DNA of 64,000 nucleotides from Astrothelium macrocarpum (Eukaryota; Ascomycota; Dothideomycetes; Trypetheliales; Trypetheliaceae): NCBI GenBank assembly GCA_021030915.1, contig JAGEMR010000046.1:124001-188000 (forward strand), given 5' to 3'. A model generated the notes under the pieces. That model was not told where the DNA came from. It saw only the letters and a program-made list of their open reading frames with translations, and ran no database searches. Position 1 is the stretch's first letter. Each line of letters begins with the position of its first letter. This document shows, piece after piece, positions 1 to 11,589 of this stretch. A program made the position numbers and the translations under genes.

Positions 1-2680
1 CAGAAGTCGAAGCAGGGAAATACCAGGTGGTAGAGATAGTTTCAATGTTTGCATGAGAAGGCGTTTTTGTTTTGTTTTTGTTTGTTTTTTTTAACTTTCT
101 CGTCCGAGGTGAAATTACGATTTTTGCCAATGCTGGGGCCCAAAGGTTCCGCTCGGACCAATGAGCCACGCCGCTGCACCGATCAGAGCGGTCTCAGATA
201 TTAATATAGATTGAGGGCCCCTCTGAATAATGCTAATCAAAATATGCATCCTGTGTTCAATCTTTGCGGACTGTACGTCCTGAAGTATTGCGTATGTGCT
301 AACTCGTCTGCAAGCCATCAATCAAAGCGCATGAATCTGTCCCATGGTGCCAATATTTTTTTGCGAACGAAGACCATTAGGATCCACGGTGACTCCCGGA
401 GGCGAAGCCGAGGCTGAACCGGTAAAGCCGCCGCGCACGGATTGTAGGAGGGTGAAATACCCAGCCTTATCAGTCCCATCTTATAGTCCGTGTACGACAG
501 CATACCGCGCATTGGGAGAAAGGGCCCAGTTGTGAGGAGGAGTTGTGTCATCTCTGAGGTTGCGAGTACGTATCCACCACAGGAGAAGGCGATGTGCAAC
601 TCTCGTCAACAGAAAGGAGCCATTTGTAGGCACTCAGCAGGAACCTGAAAAGCAGAGATCGCTTTCGGGGCTAGTCAGGGGGCGCGCAGGGATATCTCAG
701 GGGCCTCGCAGAGATTGCTCAGACTTCCACAGCAGGACAGCCACAGCTCAAGATAGCCGACTCGTTGCCTCAATTCAGATAAAATTTTTATAAACAAAAA
801 CAGGATCGAGCGAGTCCAGCCTAAGTATATGTAAAGAGGTCGCTCGTATCTTCACCCGATATTTGTCCTGCTTCTCTTGGTAATCACTTCGAGCCTCTTC
901 TAATCGGACTATAATATTTCTTTTTGCTAGCAAGATCTCTATCATCACGAAGAGATAGCAAAGCGGAGAAGCGGGGAGAGGACGATTCCCAACCATGGAA
1001 TACGTAATTTTGCGATGTGAGTAGACGACAAATGATCGTCGAAAGTCGAAGAATGGGTTTCTGGTTTCTCTATCGACATCGGTCCAACGGGTTTTATAGA
1101 CAGAGCCTATGCCTTCTATGGCTGATATTGCCTCATCGCGATCTGAGCGATGATGGCAGAAGCCGTTCCGTGCAAAGTGAACGTGCATGGTGCGCGCCCT
1201 ACTGAGCAGACCTCACCCTTTCAGCCAAAGGATCACCATCGAGCGAATTTCTAACTGCTAATGCATCTAGTTGTATTTCGGGATAAGTCAGCCTCGGAAA
1301 GCTTGTCATCGAGCTCCATGACTTAGATTAGCTTTTGACGCCAAATGATCCGCACCGGCAGTCCAAGACGTAATCAATGTAGAGATCAGTGCTTGCCGTT
1401 TCGTGTCTGTAGACATACAAAGATCTACCATGGCTCTCCGACCTCTTGCAATGTCATCCGCATCTGACCAATCTGTGAGGAGATCATTGTATGTTCAATT
1501 TTATCCAAGTACATGCTTGGCTGTCGGAAAGCATGCGTATAGATCTTTCGAGAATGGACACTTCAGCTAATTCCAAAGCCTTATTAGAGCTCTTGCCAAA
1601 ATTGAAATATATTCTACAAATTCCAGCTCGGTGCTCCACCTAGGTATCCGGATAGTTCGGATTTTTTTAGTCGCATCTCATCCTATCACGGTCAGATCGG
1701 CTCGCGGAAGGTATTCACTTGCTCCTACAGGATTTGCTACGCCACAGTTGTCGAATATATTATGTCGATACGCACAACGGAGCGGCGGAGCAGCGCGACG
1801 TCCAGGATATATGCGCTAAAATACTCGCTAGCTCCAAAAGTGGGCAGCACGAGTATAGATCGAGACTGATATTACAGAAACGATAGCAAACAAACATAAA
1901 AATTGCATTCAACGTGGAAAGTATAGCAACACCGAAAAGAAAAGAAAGAAATCGGATCTCAGAGTAGAAAAAGACATTAAGGTCAAATGAAGAGACGGAG
2001 GCAAGGAGACCTTGAAATGCGCGATAAGTAAGAAGAGGGTGAGGAAGACGAAACCGAACAATTGATTGTATAGAGAAAAGTGCAGGAGGGTGTCATTATA
2101 GGTAGGGATCCGGGCTTTTGTGTGCATTTAATTCCGGCTCTACGTCCCTAGATTATCGGAGGCTTTTAATGAATATATGCCAACAGGCATGTTTCAGTTC
2201 AATCTTCCGATTTCCTTGCCCGTCATCCTCTCCATTAAAAGTCTATTTTTTACGGGAAGATAATGATCTGTCTTTCATTGGATAGGGCAGGGTCTTCTCA
2301 ACAACCTTTCTCGGGCCAGAGGAAAATAAAAGCTTTGGACATTTAGTCTTGAAAATTATCCTGCCTGCTATGATGTAAAATGATGTCTAATCCTCTCCAC
2401 CGAAGCTTCTTCAACGTTATAACAGTGATAAGTCGCACGAGTAATCCTTCAAATTACCTATCTTGTTTCCCCTTATCTACTTAATAGCGACGGTACGGAT
2501 AACCAATTATATTAACCTGAATACGTATAGCACCCAGGTGCATCAAAACTTGACCATTCAACTATCTTCCCAAACGGCTAAAGATAAACGAATCGTAATT
2601 TGCTGTTGCTTTTTCTTTTCCCCCCTTGACTTTTGGCAGCCACTTTAAGAACTCAAAAATAATCCCCGATACTCAGAGCA
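1..2680. other. No gene recognised
   Basis: I see no reading frame with family motifs, no believable exon chain and no tRNA in this stretch. It is mid-GC with T-rich runs near 65-95 and several short open frames on both strands that carry no recognisable protein signal. The last few hundred bases probably hold the promoter and 5' leader of the secreted-protein gene that starts at 2681. Confidence 0.5.
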
Positions 2681-3574
2681 ATGGGTTTCAACGTTTTTTT
2701 CTTTTTGTTTATGACTAATGTCTTGGGTGTTTTTTCTTCCGATCACTCTCATAGATTTAACGATACGCTTGCTGCAGACATCACTTCACCTATCTTCGGA
2801 AAAGACACACTCAAGCTCCTTTAGTAAGTGATCCAACAAACAAAAACGTATACTCGCCTGACTACAAAACTCAGTGGCTTTGCCGTAACTGATACCAGGG
2901 TTTCAAATGAGACTGATTTTGACGTCACAAAACGCGATACTGCACCACCTAGTCCAGGAGTTTTGTTTCCCAAAAGACAACCTGCAGATGCAAGGGCCAT
3001 CAATACGTGTCCCCAGCCCGGCATGTCTGCACAGTACACAGAGTTTCGATTTTCCTCGTGTGGGTCAATACAGCGGCGGGCGAATGAATTTGGTATCATG
3101 TGTGATAGCATTGCAGGATTGCACAATACCATGAAGGGCTTTTGTAATCGCGGCGAAACTTGCATCGATTCGCCGAATATAGAGGATCGGATAGCCTATT
3201 GTGCTCCAAGACCCTCTTTTCGGATTCGTACCTCACGCAAAGGCGTGGTCGCCAAACTTCAGGAGGTCGATGTGCACGGATTCAATCCACGTGGCGGTCA
3301 AAGCATGGTAATTGTCCTCACCACACATCTTCTACCAAATCACGTTCCACAAGTCGAGAGTGTCCGCGTCACACCTATGAGTGCGAATAGAAGTGTCGTA
3401 CCCGGCGATAGAGCTTGGTATCTGGGTCAAGAACGTATTTCTATAAGGAGTACGCCACGCGGAACTTCTTTTCTCAGGATAAGCATAATAATGAAAAGAC
3501 CACTACTTGGTTTTAATAGGCCAGATATCAAGGGATTTGTTTGGGAACCCGAAGTTGCTCCTATCACAGAGTAG
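2681..3574 (+). CDS. Secreted cysteine-containing protein, unrecognised
   Basis: I do not recognise this family. Two exons join cleanly: 2681-2823 and 2875-3574, with a 51-nt GTAAGT...CAG intron, giving 280 aa. The first exon starts at an ATG and encodes a strongly hydrophobic leader rich in Phe (FFFLFMTNVLGVF), the only signal-peptide-like segment. Two dibasic Lys-Arg sites near residues 67-68 and 81-82 suggest Kex2 cleavage of a pro-region. Six cysteines follow in the middle third (within TCPQPG, SSCGS, IMCDS, FCNRGETC and AYCAPR), compatible with three disulfides. The C-terminal half has no cysteine and is rich in Arg and Ser. Role is unknown; a secreted, Kex2-processed protein or host-interaction candidate is inference. 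Neighbours give no functional clue. Confidence 0.7.
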
Positions 3575-4144
3575 TTGTGGTGCAATGGCTGGTAGCTGAA
3601 GTTCTACCCATACTATCCTAGTGCTTAGTAATATTTTGGAGATTGGTTTTACAGGTATGCTTTGTCGATCATCGATTTATAGACTCTGTTGGGTAAATGC
3701 AAGGCAAGATTCTCAAACTTGAGGCAGATTCCAAAATTAATCATCCTCACATTGATATGAATTACTAGTTAGAGAGCAAGTTTTGAACCTCAAGTCATTA
3801 GTTGCACATCAACGCCGAGATATTGGAACAAGTCAAAAATTACCAAGTCCTCCCTGGAGTAGATGCTTAAGAGAAGGCAATATTTGTGATGGTATTACCA
3901 TTGAGAGCAGAGAATAGGTTCAGATTTCTAAGGTCTTAAAGTAAAAGGGGCCAACTTCAGCTAATCAATTCCTGCTGGTGCTGCTCAAAGTCGTACAACT
4001 ACAAAATCGAGCCGAATGAAGAGACGCTTCGAGCTGGAACGCATTCGCTTTATATATGAGTCATGTGCCGTGGACTACGCCTAAGGTCATTGAAGCCGGC
4101 CTTGATACTCCTAGCCACCAAACCCCGATCCTGCAGACTTTCTC
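3575..4144. other. Intergenic, no gene recognised
   Basis: This 570-bp gap lies between two convergent genes and should hold both 3' ends. Nothing else was recognised. Confidence 0.6.
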
Positions 4145-4826
4145 CTATTCGCCTCCCGTTCCCGCACGGCAACTTTCATAATCAATAGTAGCGATCTTCA
4201 TAATCCTAGTAACGTAGAACCGCTCCCGATCCTCGTAAACAGGCCCGTCCTCCAGCGCTGCGTTGGCGTTCTCGCATTGTCTACGAATACCTTTAGAAGA
4301 TGTCAAAGCCCGCGACACAATGCACTTACCTTCCACAGCGACTACGGTCACCATGATGCACGGCAATGCCTCGCGGACAGACATAAAACTTCTCGACTTT
4401 CGACGTGATATGATGCTCTATTTCTGAATTCGCATTTACTTCATAAGCAGCACCACCGTCCTCTAAGTGGGTGGAGGAGGAGATTGAGGTCTTCACTACG
4501 CTGGCATACTTTTTACGTTTGACCCAATCAACAAGCTCCGTAATGCCAAGGTAATCTGCTTGGGACAAGAGCGAGCTGTACTTCGCATAGTCGAATCCGT
4601 GCTTGCGAGTGTAAAAGAGGGGCGAGGTTCCGTGACGGAGATATCGCAAGACGTGCTCAAAGATGTCAGGATCAGCGTCCAAAAAATAGGAGCCATCGTC
4701 TTGTTGCGATCCCCATTCTGGTTTGAGGAATGCCGTGAAAAACGGTTCAGCTGTGAGTGTAGCAGCGGATGTAATGAAGCGTCGTTCGCCGACCTGAAGC
4801 TGAACGGGTAGAGCTGATGGGGCCAT
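4145..4826 (-). CDS. BTB/POZ (KCTD/T1-like) domain protein
   Basis: This is a small protein with one BTB domain of the potassium-channel tetramerisation type. The recognisable core runs from the strand VQLQVGERRFITSAATL through the EPFFTAFL helix to FLDADPDIFEHVLRYLRHG and ADYLGITELVDWV, about residues 6-110. Such proteins act as oligomeric adaptors, often for Cullin-3 ubiquitin ligases; a substrate cannot be read from the sequence. Exons are 4826-4330 and 4280-4145, with a 49-nt intron (GTAAGT...TAG), giving 210 aa. Without splicing the frame would stop at the intron. I chose the ATG at 4826, which begins MAPSALPVQ; the open frame upstream has no ATG. The second exon adds a short charged tail. 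Confidence 0.8.
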
Positions 4827-5216
4827 TGCTGCCACTTTTTTTGCAGCACGAAGCAGACTGTTGCGGATTTGCAATAGTTAGATTGCAGACAATCTCAGGA
4901 TAGTCCAAGGAAGGCTGATGCACACAGAAATGGTGTAGGCCATCTCTCTATAGCCACAAGGGGTTCGTGTGTAGCAATTTCGTTTGTCGGGTAGCTGAGA
5001 GCGGGTTGCTGCGAGCGGGTTGCTGCATGTTTACCTGCATACCTTTGAAAAAAGGAAAAAAGATTTTATTCTCCGAACGCCTGCCACGCTTGCTAATAGC
5101 TTCAGGCCAACTACATAAAATAGTGAAGAAATGGAAACTTAAGCAGACGAGGCATTGCACGCCCGCAACTCCGCTGGTCACGTAAAGTTAAGCTATTTCC
5201 CTTCTTTAGTTCTGTA
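4827..5216. other. Intergenic, no gene recognised
   Basis: This gap holds the promoter side of the BTB gene and the 3' side of the tetraspanin-like gene, both on the minus strand. A short tandem repetition of GAGCGGGTTGCTGC lies near 4999-5027. I see no gene. Confidence 0.5.
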
Positions 5217-6296
5217 TCACTCTCGAGACCACTCATTCCCATTCGGAATCAGGGCAGATGGCTGAACTGTACCCTTTCCGTTTTGTTTCCTAGCCGTGAT
5301 GTCTTCAATCGCTCGCTGTGTCCCTTGGTTCACCTCATCACGTATCTCATCCTCAGAAGGTTCCCGGTCAGAATAGGATTCGTGCTCTTCAACAACAGGC
5401 GTGCCTTGACATTCCAAAGCTCGCCGTCCAACGCGCACTGAAGCGTCATCATCAAACATCTGACTGAACCAAGATGGCTGGCTAGTCGGAATTGACACGA
5501 TGATCACCTGCAGAAGTCTCTTAGCTAATGCAAAATGCTTACGAAGGCAAGATCACGGAAACTCACCTTCCACAAAAAAACGCCTACTGCGACGGCCATC
5601 AACATGCCTGCTACTTTCTGCTGCTCTGATCTCAATGCCCCGAAACAACCCATGGTCCGACCGGTCATCTCCCCGCACATTGCATCCGACACGCCTTTCC
5701 TTTTAAATGGCCAAGGCATATCTCCCGGGTTCTTGAATCCACAGCACTGAAACGCATCCTGAATTCCGCGTATCGCTGCCTCGTTCTTCTTTTGAAATAG
5801 TTTCTGCCAGTTATCGTGCAATCCACACTCGAGCGAGCCCGGCGGAGCGAGAAGAGTGCCGGCCAGCGTGACAACGACAGTTTCGTAGACGAGAAGGACA
5901 GCGAGGGTGAGCATGAGCGGCATAGAGGAAGGCCTGGAGGATGTGCCGCCTAGCGTAAGGGCATGGCGTCGAGGAGCGCCGTTGCGGGTTAAGGTAGTGG
6001 CGGCTTCGATGGCGAGGCCTGTGATGGGTGGAAGTGCAAGGGAGAATGCAGTAAGGCCGGTGGGAATGGGAAGACTGTAGGCTTGGGTGGCGTGCATGGC
6101 GTAACTGTGTAGCATTAGCATTTTCGACGTTTGAGTAGAGGGATAAAGGCTCGAGGGAATGTCTTACGCAGCCAGTGCGGTTAGGAAGAGTAGATACTGC
6201 ATTTTGTTCAGTAAGCAGCAACGTGGGTTGTCGATGCGAGATAGGACGTACGATAATGCTTACTGCAAGCACAACCTGCCTCATGGTAATAGCCAT
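5217..6296 (-). CDS. Tetraspanin-like membrane protein
   Basis: This is a four-segment membrane protein with the tetraspanin layout. Four exons splice in frame: 6296-6264, 6196-6168, 6104-5567 and 5507-5217, giving 296 aa. Hydrophobic segments lie near residues 7-24, 34-55, 82-105 and 185-205. The large loop between the third and fourth contains the tetraspanin hallmark Cys-Cys-Gly (141-143, in FQCCGF) plus cysteines near 114, 164 and 174. A 90-residue hydrophilic, acidic C-terminal tail follows. Tetraspanins organise membrane microdomains; in plant-pathogenic ascomycetes the PLS1 family is needed for appressorium penetration, but nothing here places this protein in that subgroup. The first two exons are very short, so the start is the weakest part of the model. 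Confidence 0.72.
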
Positions 6297-7023
6297 GATG
6301 ATGAGGAAATACGTAAGCTTGTACTATGGTAAGATGGCAGAAAATATTCGCAAGATAAGCAAGAGGAGATGTGCGGAAGGTTTGGTGCACACAGAAAAGA
6401 AATTGCGGTTGTGTGATGTCCTACGGTCAAGGGCACAAGGCTCTCCGAAACCTCGTCAAGGCAACGGCACGATAACCAAAACCTGTCTTCATGTCCAAAG
6501 CCCGAGCTGGGTCATCCAACCCTAAAGAGTCAGCTTTTCACCAACAGCAACGTCTCCACTTTTGCCATCACGGTTGCCCTCAAGGACTATGCGGGGTATG
6601 CTGCAACGCGTCGACAGCTTCCAGGGAGCACCTTCACAGCCTCTTTGTGAAGACCGGGAGCGGACAGCGCAGCCATTTCTAGTCGGTTGGTGGTGTGCTG
6701 GGCCGTGGATGAGGACGAGGTTTGGCGGGGTATTGGTCGCTGATCTGAAGTACGCTCCCGTCTTAGCCACACAACCATCTCCGATGCCTCAGCTCCTGTG
6801 GCCAATCCCGAGCTCCCTTGATCCTAGATCGTCAGAACATGGCTGCAAATGGCAACTGGTGTGTATATTTGGCTCGAAACGCTTGTCTTAGAGCCGCGGG
6901 TGCTTGCAGATGAGTCTTCTCGTTTGTACGTATGATCTTGTATGATAGTTGGTACAATCTAGAACTACATGCTATCTATCCAGGGTATTGGCGATAAACT
7001 CTTGCGATACGATAACCTCTTAC
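6297..7023. other. Intergenic, no gene recognised
   Basis: This should hold the promoter of the tetraspanin-like gene on the left and the 3' end of the aminotransferase gene on the right. Open frames on both strands between 6490 and 6890 look like chance frames with no family signal. Confidence 0.5.
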
Positions 7024-8476
7024 TTACCCCGTCACTTTATGGATCGACTCCGCCAAGCGCTTCACATTCCCGCTCGTGATGCCAGCAACCGATATCCGTC
7101 CGTCCTTAGTAGCGTAGACTGAGTGCTGGGACAAAAGTATGAGCAATGGCATTCCCTGCACTCTGATCGGGTAGACACTTACCTCCTTTGCGAGCTTGTC
7201 CATTTGATCTGCCGTTAATCCCGTGTAGGCAAACATGCCAATCTGGAAAAGGACTCAGGTCACGCAGCGAAATGGATGTTGTGTAGTACCAACCTGCGAG
7301 GTGATATGACTCCAGTCATGCTTGCTTCCGAGCCTTTCCAAGTTCTCCTTGAGTAGCGCTCGCATCTTGATAATGCGGTCTGCCATGCCCTTGACTTCAC
7401 CCAGCCACTGGTGGTTCAAAGATTCGTTGTTCAAGATCTCTGAAGCTATCCGTGCGCCATGAACTGGCGGGTTTGAGTAGAGTGGCCGCACGAGGATCTT
7501 GATTTGAGAGTCCACCCGCTTCTTCTCCTCCGCTGACGCGCAGACAATAGAAAAGGCACCCACACGTTCACCATACAGGCCCATGTTCTTGGCGAAACTC
7601 TGAGCCAGACAGACTTGGTGTCCTTCTTTGATGAAATGCCTCAGAGCAAATGCGTCGCGGTCTGTATCGCCACTTGCAAATCCTTGGTATGCCATGTCAA
7701 AAAAGGGGTAGTGGCCTCCTTCTTTCACTGCATCGCTGATTGCCCGCCACTGATCTTGAGTAGGATCGACACCGGTAGGATTGTGTGCGCATGCGTGAAG
7801 TAGGACAATGCTCCCCTTCGGTAGTGCCTTGATGTCTGCAAGCATGCCATCGAAGTCAAGACCGATTGTCTTGGGATCATAGTAGCGATATTTTTCTACC
7901 TTTAGACCCGAATCCTTGAATACCGCCGTATGGTTTGCCCAGCTCGGTGTAGGAATGTAAATTGTTTTGGAACCTGGGTAGAAGCGCTCGAGGAAAGCTC
8001 CTCCAATTCTCAGTGCGCCCGTGCCAGAGATGGACTGTGTGATTGCGATTCTGTCTTCTTTCAAAGCTGTTGAATCGGGACCGTACGCAAGAAGAGCTGC
8101 AGCTTTGGTGAAATTGGGGACACCAGTGATGCCGGCATATTCTTTGTCAAGGTTTTGGCTCAAGACTTTCTGTTCAGCGGACTTGACTGATAGAAGAACG
8201 TATGGTTTGCCATTATCGTCTCGGTATGCGCCAACGCCTGGTAAAGTAAGGCCCAACTCAATTGGACATAAAGCACGACAGGGTCTAGTACATACCGAGA
8301 TTGATCTTTTCGGGGTGACTGTCTGCCTTGAAAGCTTCGGTGATGCCAAGAATGGCGTCTGGAGGACCCTGAGGAACTTGTGACCAAGCCGAAGCTGTTC
8401 TTATAGTGAGAGCTCCTCGAGCTTGGATTTGGCGGCTGAAGACAGGACGTAACTTGATTGCAGACGAGGAGAGCAT
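7024..8476 (-). CDS. Aspartate aminotransferase, mitochondrial
   Basis: This PLP enzyme interconverts aspartate and 2-oxoglutarate with oxaloacetate and glutamate, feeding the malate-aspartate shuttle. Four exons were rebuilt: 8476-8296, 8237-7294, 7242-7183 and 7125-7024, giving 428 aa, close to the family length. The N-terminus (first 28 residues) is rich in Ser, Arg and Lys and lacks acids, typical of a mitochondrial presequence. Class I motifs are present: VGAYRDDNGKP, the substrate-side HNPTGVDPT, and SFAKNMGLYGERVG with the PLP lysine at about residue 277. The last exon encodes HSVYATKDGRISVAGI, the conserved C-terminal block. The donor of the second intron is GTTGGT, less usual than GTAAGT. 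The gene is head-to-head with the GEP3-like GTPase gene, 244 bp apart. Confidence 0.95.
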
Positions 8477-8720
8477 GTTTGCGACAATTCCTACAGAAGT
8501 GAAACGGCTGAGAATGAAAAAAGTAATAAATGGCGCAAAAATTGTGGAGAGTTTACAGTCTTCCCTTTTAGGTGCTGCGAGTTTTTTTGGGGCAAAGTCT
8601 CCCCGACGCTAATTTAGCAGCATACGCATCTTTCGGCCCGACGGGTTAGATTTAATTTTTTGGCATCATACCTGGGTAGCATGTTTCCAAAAGTTAGCAA
8701 TTCATCTCATCTCTCAAACG
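8477..8720. promoter_or_regulatory. Divergent promoter of two mitochondrial genes
   Basis: Only 244 bp separate the start codons of the aspartate aminotransferase gene (minus strand) and the mitochondrial GTPase gene (plus strand), so regulatory sequence must be shared or very compact. I see no clear TATA box. Confidence 0.55.
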
Positions 8721-10769
8721 ATGAGACTTGCTTTGACTTACGCAAACAAACTCATCCAGACAAGACCATTCCAATCCATAATTCCAGAGTTCCTTTGCCC
8801 TGTACTGCTCGAATCATCCTACTGTTACACCGTTTCTGGACCATGTACGGCTTCGAGACCTTTTTCCACATCAAGGCGACGAAAGACTGCGGTCGAGCAA
8901 GTGGACACCACCATTAAGACTCATACAAGCATTTCTATACAGCCGAGAAAGTCATTGCCGCTCTCGTGTCCGGGATGTGGTGCTCTTTCTCAGAAAATCT
9001 GGCCAGATCAAGCTGGATATTTTACCGAGCAGAGACCTGCTGTAAAGGCATATCTCTCCGACAACAAGGAGAGGAAGATAACAAATGAGGACAAGATATT
9101 TGAGTCTGCCATATCTCAAGTCGACGGTGCTTTGATACAGGACCTTGGTCTTGAGGATGACCCTCAAGAGCCTTCGCCGACCTTGGCCAAGGCAGTTCCA
9201 ATCTGTGATAGATGCCATAACCTTTTGCATCATTCATCCGGAGTCCCAATCTTACACCCCTCGATAGAATCAATCGAACAAACTATTTCTGAATCCCCAT
9301 ATAAGCATAATCACATTTATCACATCCTGGATGCTGCCGACTTCCCCTTATCTCTTATCCCGAACCTTCAACACCGTCTATCATTGACACCTTTGCGAAC
9401 TCAAAATCGGAGATCAAAGCATCGAAAATGGCACCAGGGTCGTGTAGCAGAGGTCAGCTTCGTCATTACACGCGCGGATTTGTTGGCGCCGCAAAAAGAG
9501 CAAGTCGATTCATTGATGCCATACTTGATTGAAGTGCTACGAAGTGCGTTGGGCAGGTCTGGCGAGAAAATAAGGCTGGGAAATGTTCGCTGCGTGAGTG
9601 CAAAAAGAGGTTGGTGGACGAAACATGTAAAGGAAGATATCTGGACTCGAGGGGGTGCTGGATGGATGGTTGGCAAGGTCAATGTTGGCAAGAGCAATCT
9701 TTTCGAGGTCGTTTTTCCAAAAGGGCGCTCGACTAATGTCGAAGGGGACATGGAGCGATTGCGGCTTGAAGCTGGTCGCAGGCATTCACAGGAAGCAGCA
9801 CAATTTGCGGGGTATGTGAATCCGTCAAATGGCGTTGACAACCATGAGTCTTCTAGTGGACTGGTTGATCAAGCAGAAAAACTCTTTGATGAAGACATTG
9901 GTGGAGAACTACTCCCACCTGCACAAGCAGAGACACCTTATCCAGTGATGCCAATCACATCGGCTTTGCCCGGGACTACGGCGTCTCCGATCCGTGTACC
10001 CTTTGGCAAAGGCAGAGGCGAGTTGATTGACCTTCCCGGGCTTGAGCGAAATTCTTTGGAAAAATATGTGCGAAAAGAGTACAAAAGTAGTTTAATCATG
10101 ACGCATCGGGTCGTGCCGGAGCAGCAAAGCATCAAACCAGGACAATCCCTACTGCTGGGCGGATTGATCCGCATTACTCCCAAGACACCTGACCTCGTAT
10201 TTCTTGCCTATTCATTCCTACCATTGTCAACTCATGTTACATCTAATGAAAAGGCCATCTCCATACAAACAGGCGAACGAGAGTCGGGGGTGCCAACAAT
10301 TGGAGAAGCGTTCGCTGGCGAGAACATCTTTTCGGCGGGGATTTTCCAGCTAAAATGGGACGTCACCAGGCGTCGTGCAGGCCCATTGACCTCTCCATCC
10401 GCGGCGAAGCTCAAACCAGAACAACTGCCATTCATTATATATGCTGCAGATGTTTTGATTGAGGGGTGCGGATGGGTTGAAGTTGTAGCACAGGTACGAA
10501 AGCGAAGACGTCTGGTAGCTGAGTCGGCCCCTGAAAGCGGCGGACAAGCCGTGGCATACCGACCTCTTCAAGTGAGCGGATCGGCGGAGGATCCTGATTC
10601 CAAGTTCCCTCTCATTGAAATCTTCAGCCCAGAGGGCAAGTTTGTTGGGATTCGTCCGCCCTTGAATGGCTGGATGTTGAACAAAAAGCCGGATCCCGTT
10701 CACGCGAGAAAAAAGAGGCCCAGGCGGAGCATGCGATCAATGAGAGCGGCTCGAAAATCGGGTTCGTAA
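8721..10769 (+). CDS. GEP3: Circularly permuted mitochondrial GTPase, GEP3/YqeH type
   Basis: This intron-less 682-aa protein matches the GEP3 (genetic interactor of prohibitins 3, MTG3/AIM40) group related to bacterial YqeH, which acts in small mitoribosomal subunit assembly. The Ser/Arg-rich start ending in RPFSTSRRR looks like a mitochondrial presequence. A zinc-finger-like CxxC...CxxC pair (CPGC near residue 85; CDRC near 165) precedes the G domain, as in YqeH. The G motifs are circularly permuted: the G4 region (ITRADLL) comes first, then G1 (VGKVNVGKS), then G3 (DLPG). The G4 is TRAD rather than NKxD. The Lys/Arg-rich C-terminus (ARKKRPRRS) fits RNA binding. It shares a promoter with aspartate aminotransferase. 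Confidence 0.88.
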   Translation: MRLALTYANKLIQTRPFQSIIPEFLCPVLLESSYCYTVSGPCTASRPFSTSRRRKTAVEQVDTTIKTHTSISIQPRKSLPLSCPGCGALSQKIWPDQAGYFTEQRPAVKAYLSDNKERKITNEDKIFESAISQVDGALIQDLGLEDDPQEPSPTLAKAVPICDRCHNLLHHSSGVPILHPSIESIEQTISESPYKHNHIYHILDAADFPLSLIPNLQHRLSLTPLRTQNRRSKHRKWHQGRVAEVSFVITRADLLAPQKEQVDSLMPYLIEVLRSALGRSGEKIRLGNVRCVSAKRGWWTKHVKEDIWTRGGAGWMVGKVNVGKSNLFEVVFPKGRSTNVEGDMERLRLEAGRRHSQEAAQFAGYVNPSNGVDNHESSSGLVDQAEKLFDEDIGGELLPPAQAETPYPVMPITSALPGTTASPIRVPFGKGRGELIDLPGLERNSLEKYVRKEYKSSLIMTHRVVPEQQSIKPGQSLLLGGLIRITPKTPDLVFLAYSFLPLSTHVTSNEKAISIQTGERESGVPTIGEAFAGENIFSAGIFQLKWDVTRRRAGPLTSPSAAKLKPEQLPFIIYAADVLIEGCGWVEVVAQVRKRRRLVAESAPESGGQAVAYRPLQVSGSAEDPDSKFPLIEIFSPEGKFVGIRPPLNGWMLNKKPDPVHARKKRPRRSMRSMRAARKSGS

Positions 10770-11589
10770 CCAATGTAGCCATAGACTAAGTTACCAAAAC
10801 ATGGCCGTCGTATGACAGGGCTTTTCTAGACCCAGATAGCTAGCATCTCTCGTCGTGGAGTCAGGAGATAATATTCATGATGCTGCGAGAGCGTTGCGGC
10901 AGAATGCGGACTTCTGCTGGTCTCGGCACCTCGCTCTGCATCACCAAGCCTACAGACCTATTCCGGCGAGACTCGTGGCACCGGTGGGGGGGCTGCGAGC
11001 TGAACATGGGGTGAGATTAGGGTTCTAGAAGCGATCCACAGTCTGTGCGTACCAATGACCACGACCTGCTGGTGACGTCGGTGAGGTCATTCGCCGCCAT
11101 CTGGTCAAGACGGACTCCCTTTTGGGCCCGCTGACACCAGCTACTAAGGTAACACCCGTCTTTGGCGCACACACCTAGGCCCCTCGGGAGTGCCAAAATT
11201 CAGCATCTCCAAAGCTTTAGCCGGCCGCCCTTGAATGGGAATCGAATCGCAAAAGTAAATGCATGCGCCTCGAGAATCGCAACGTGGTCGACCCCAGTCG
11301 CTTCCGGCAGTGTGCACCACCTAGTTACCTATACTGCAGCTCTCCTGGCGCCTTCTTGTCTATCGTCTGAAGATCAAATCGGAAACCCCTCAAGGTATCA
11401 TTCAAGCTAGGCTTTTCCGAGCTCCGTCAACCTACTCTTTTAAAATTTCCCGAGTACTCTTTGTACTCCACCATCACCATCCAATCCCTCGGAATCCATT
11501 ACCACTTGTTTGTCAGCGTTGTAGCGTTCGCTATTCTACGACGGTAACTCGCATCCTTAATTCTATAGTCCTCGGTCCTACGAACAAAC
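10770..11589. other. Intergenic; 3' end of GEP3-like gene and YPD1 promoter
   Basis: No gene was recognised. A weak AT-rich core (TTTTAAAATTT near 11440) and pyrimidine-rich stretches precede the YPD1 start and may form its promoter and 5' leader. Confidence 0.5.
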
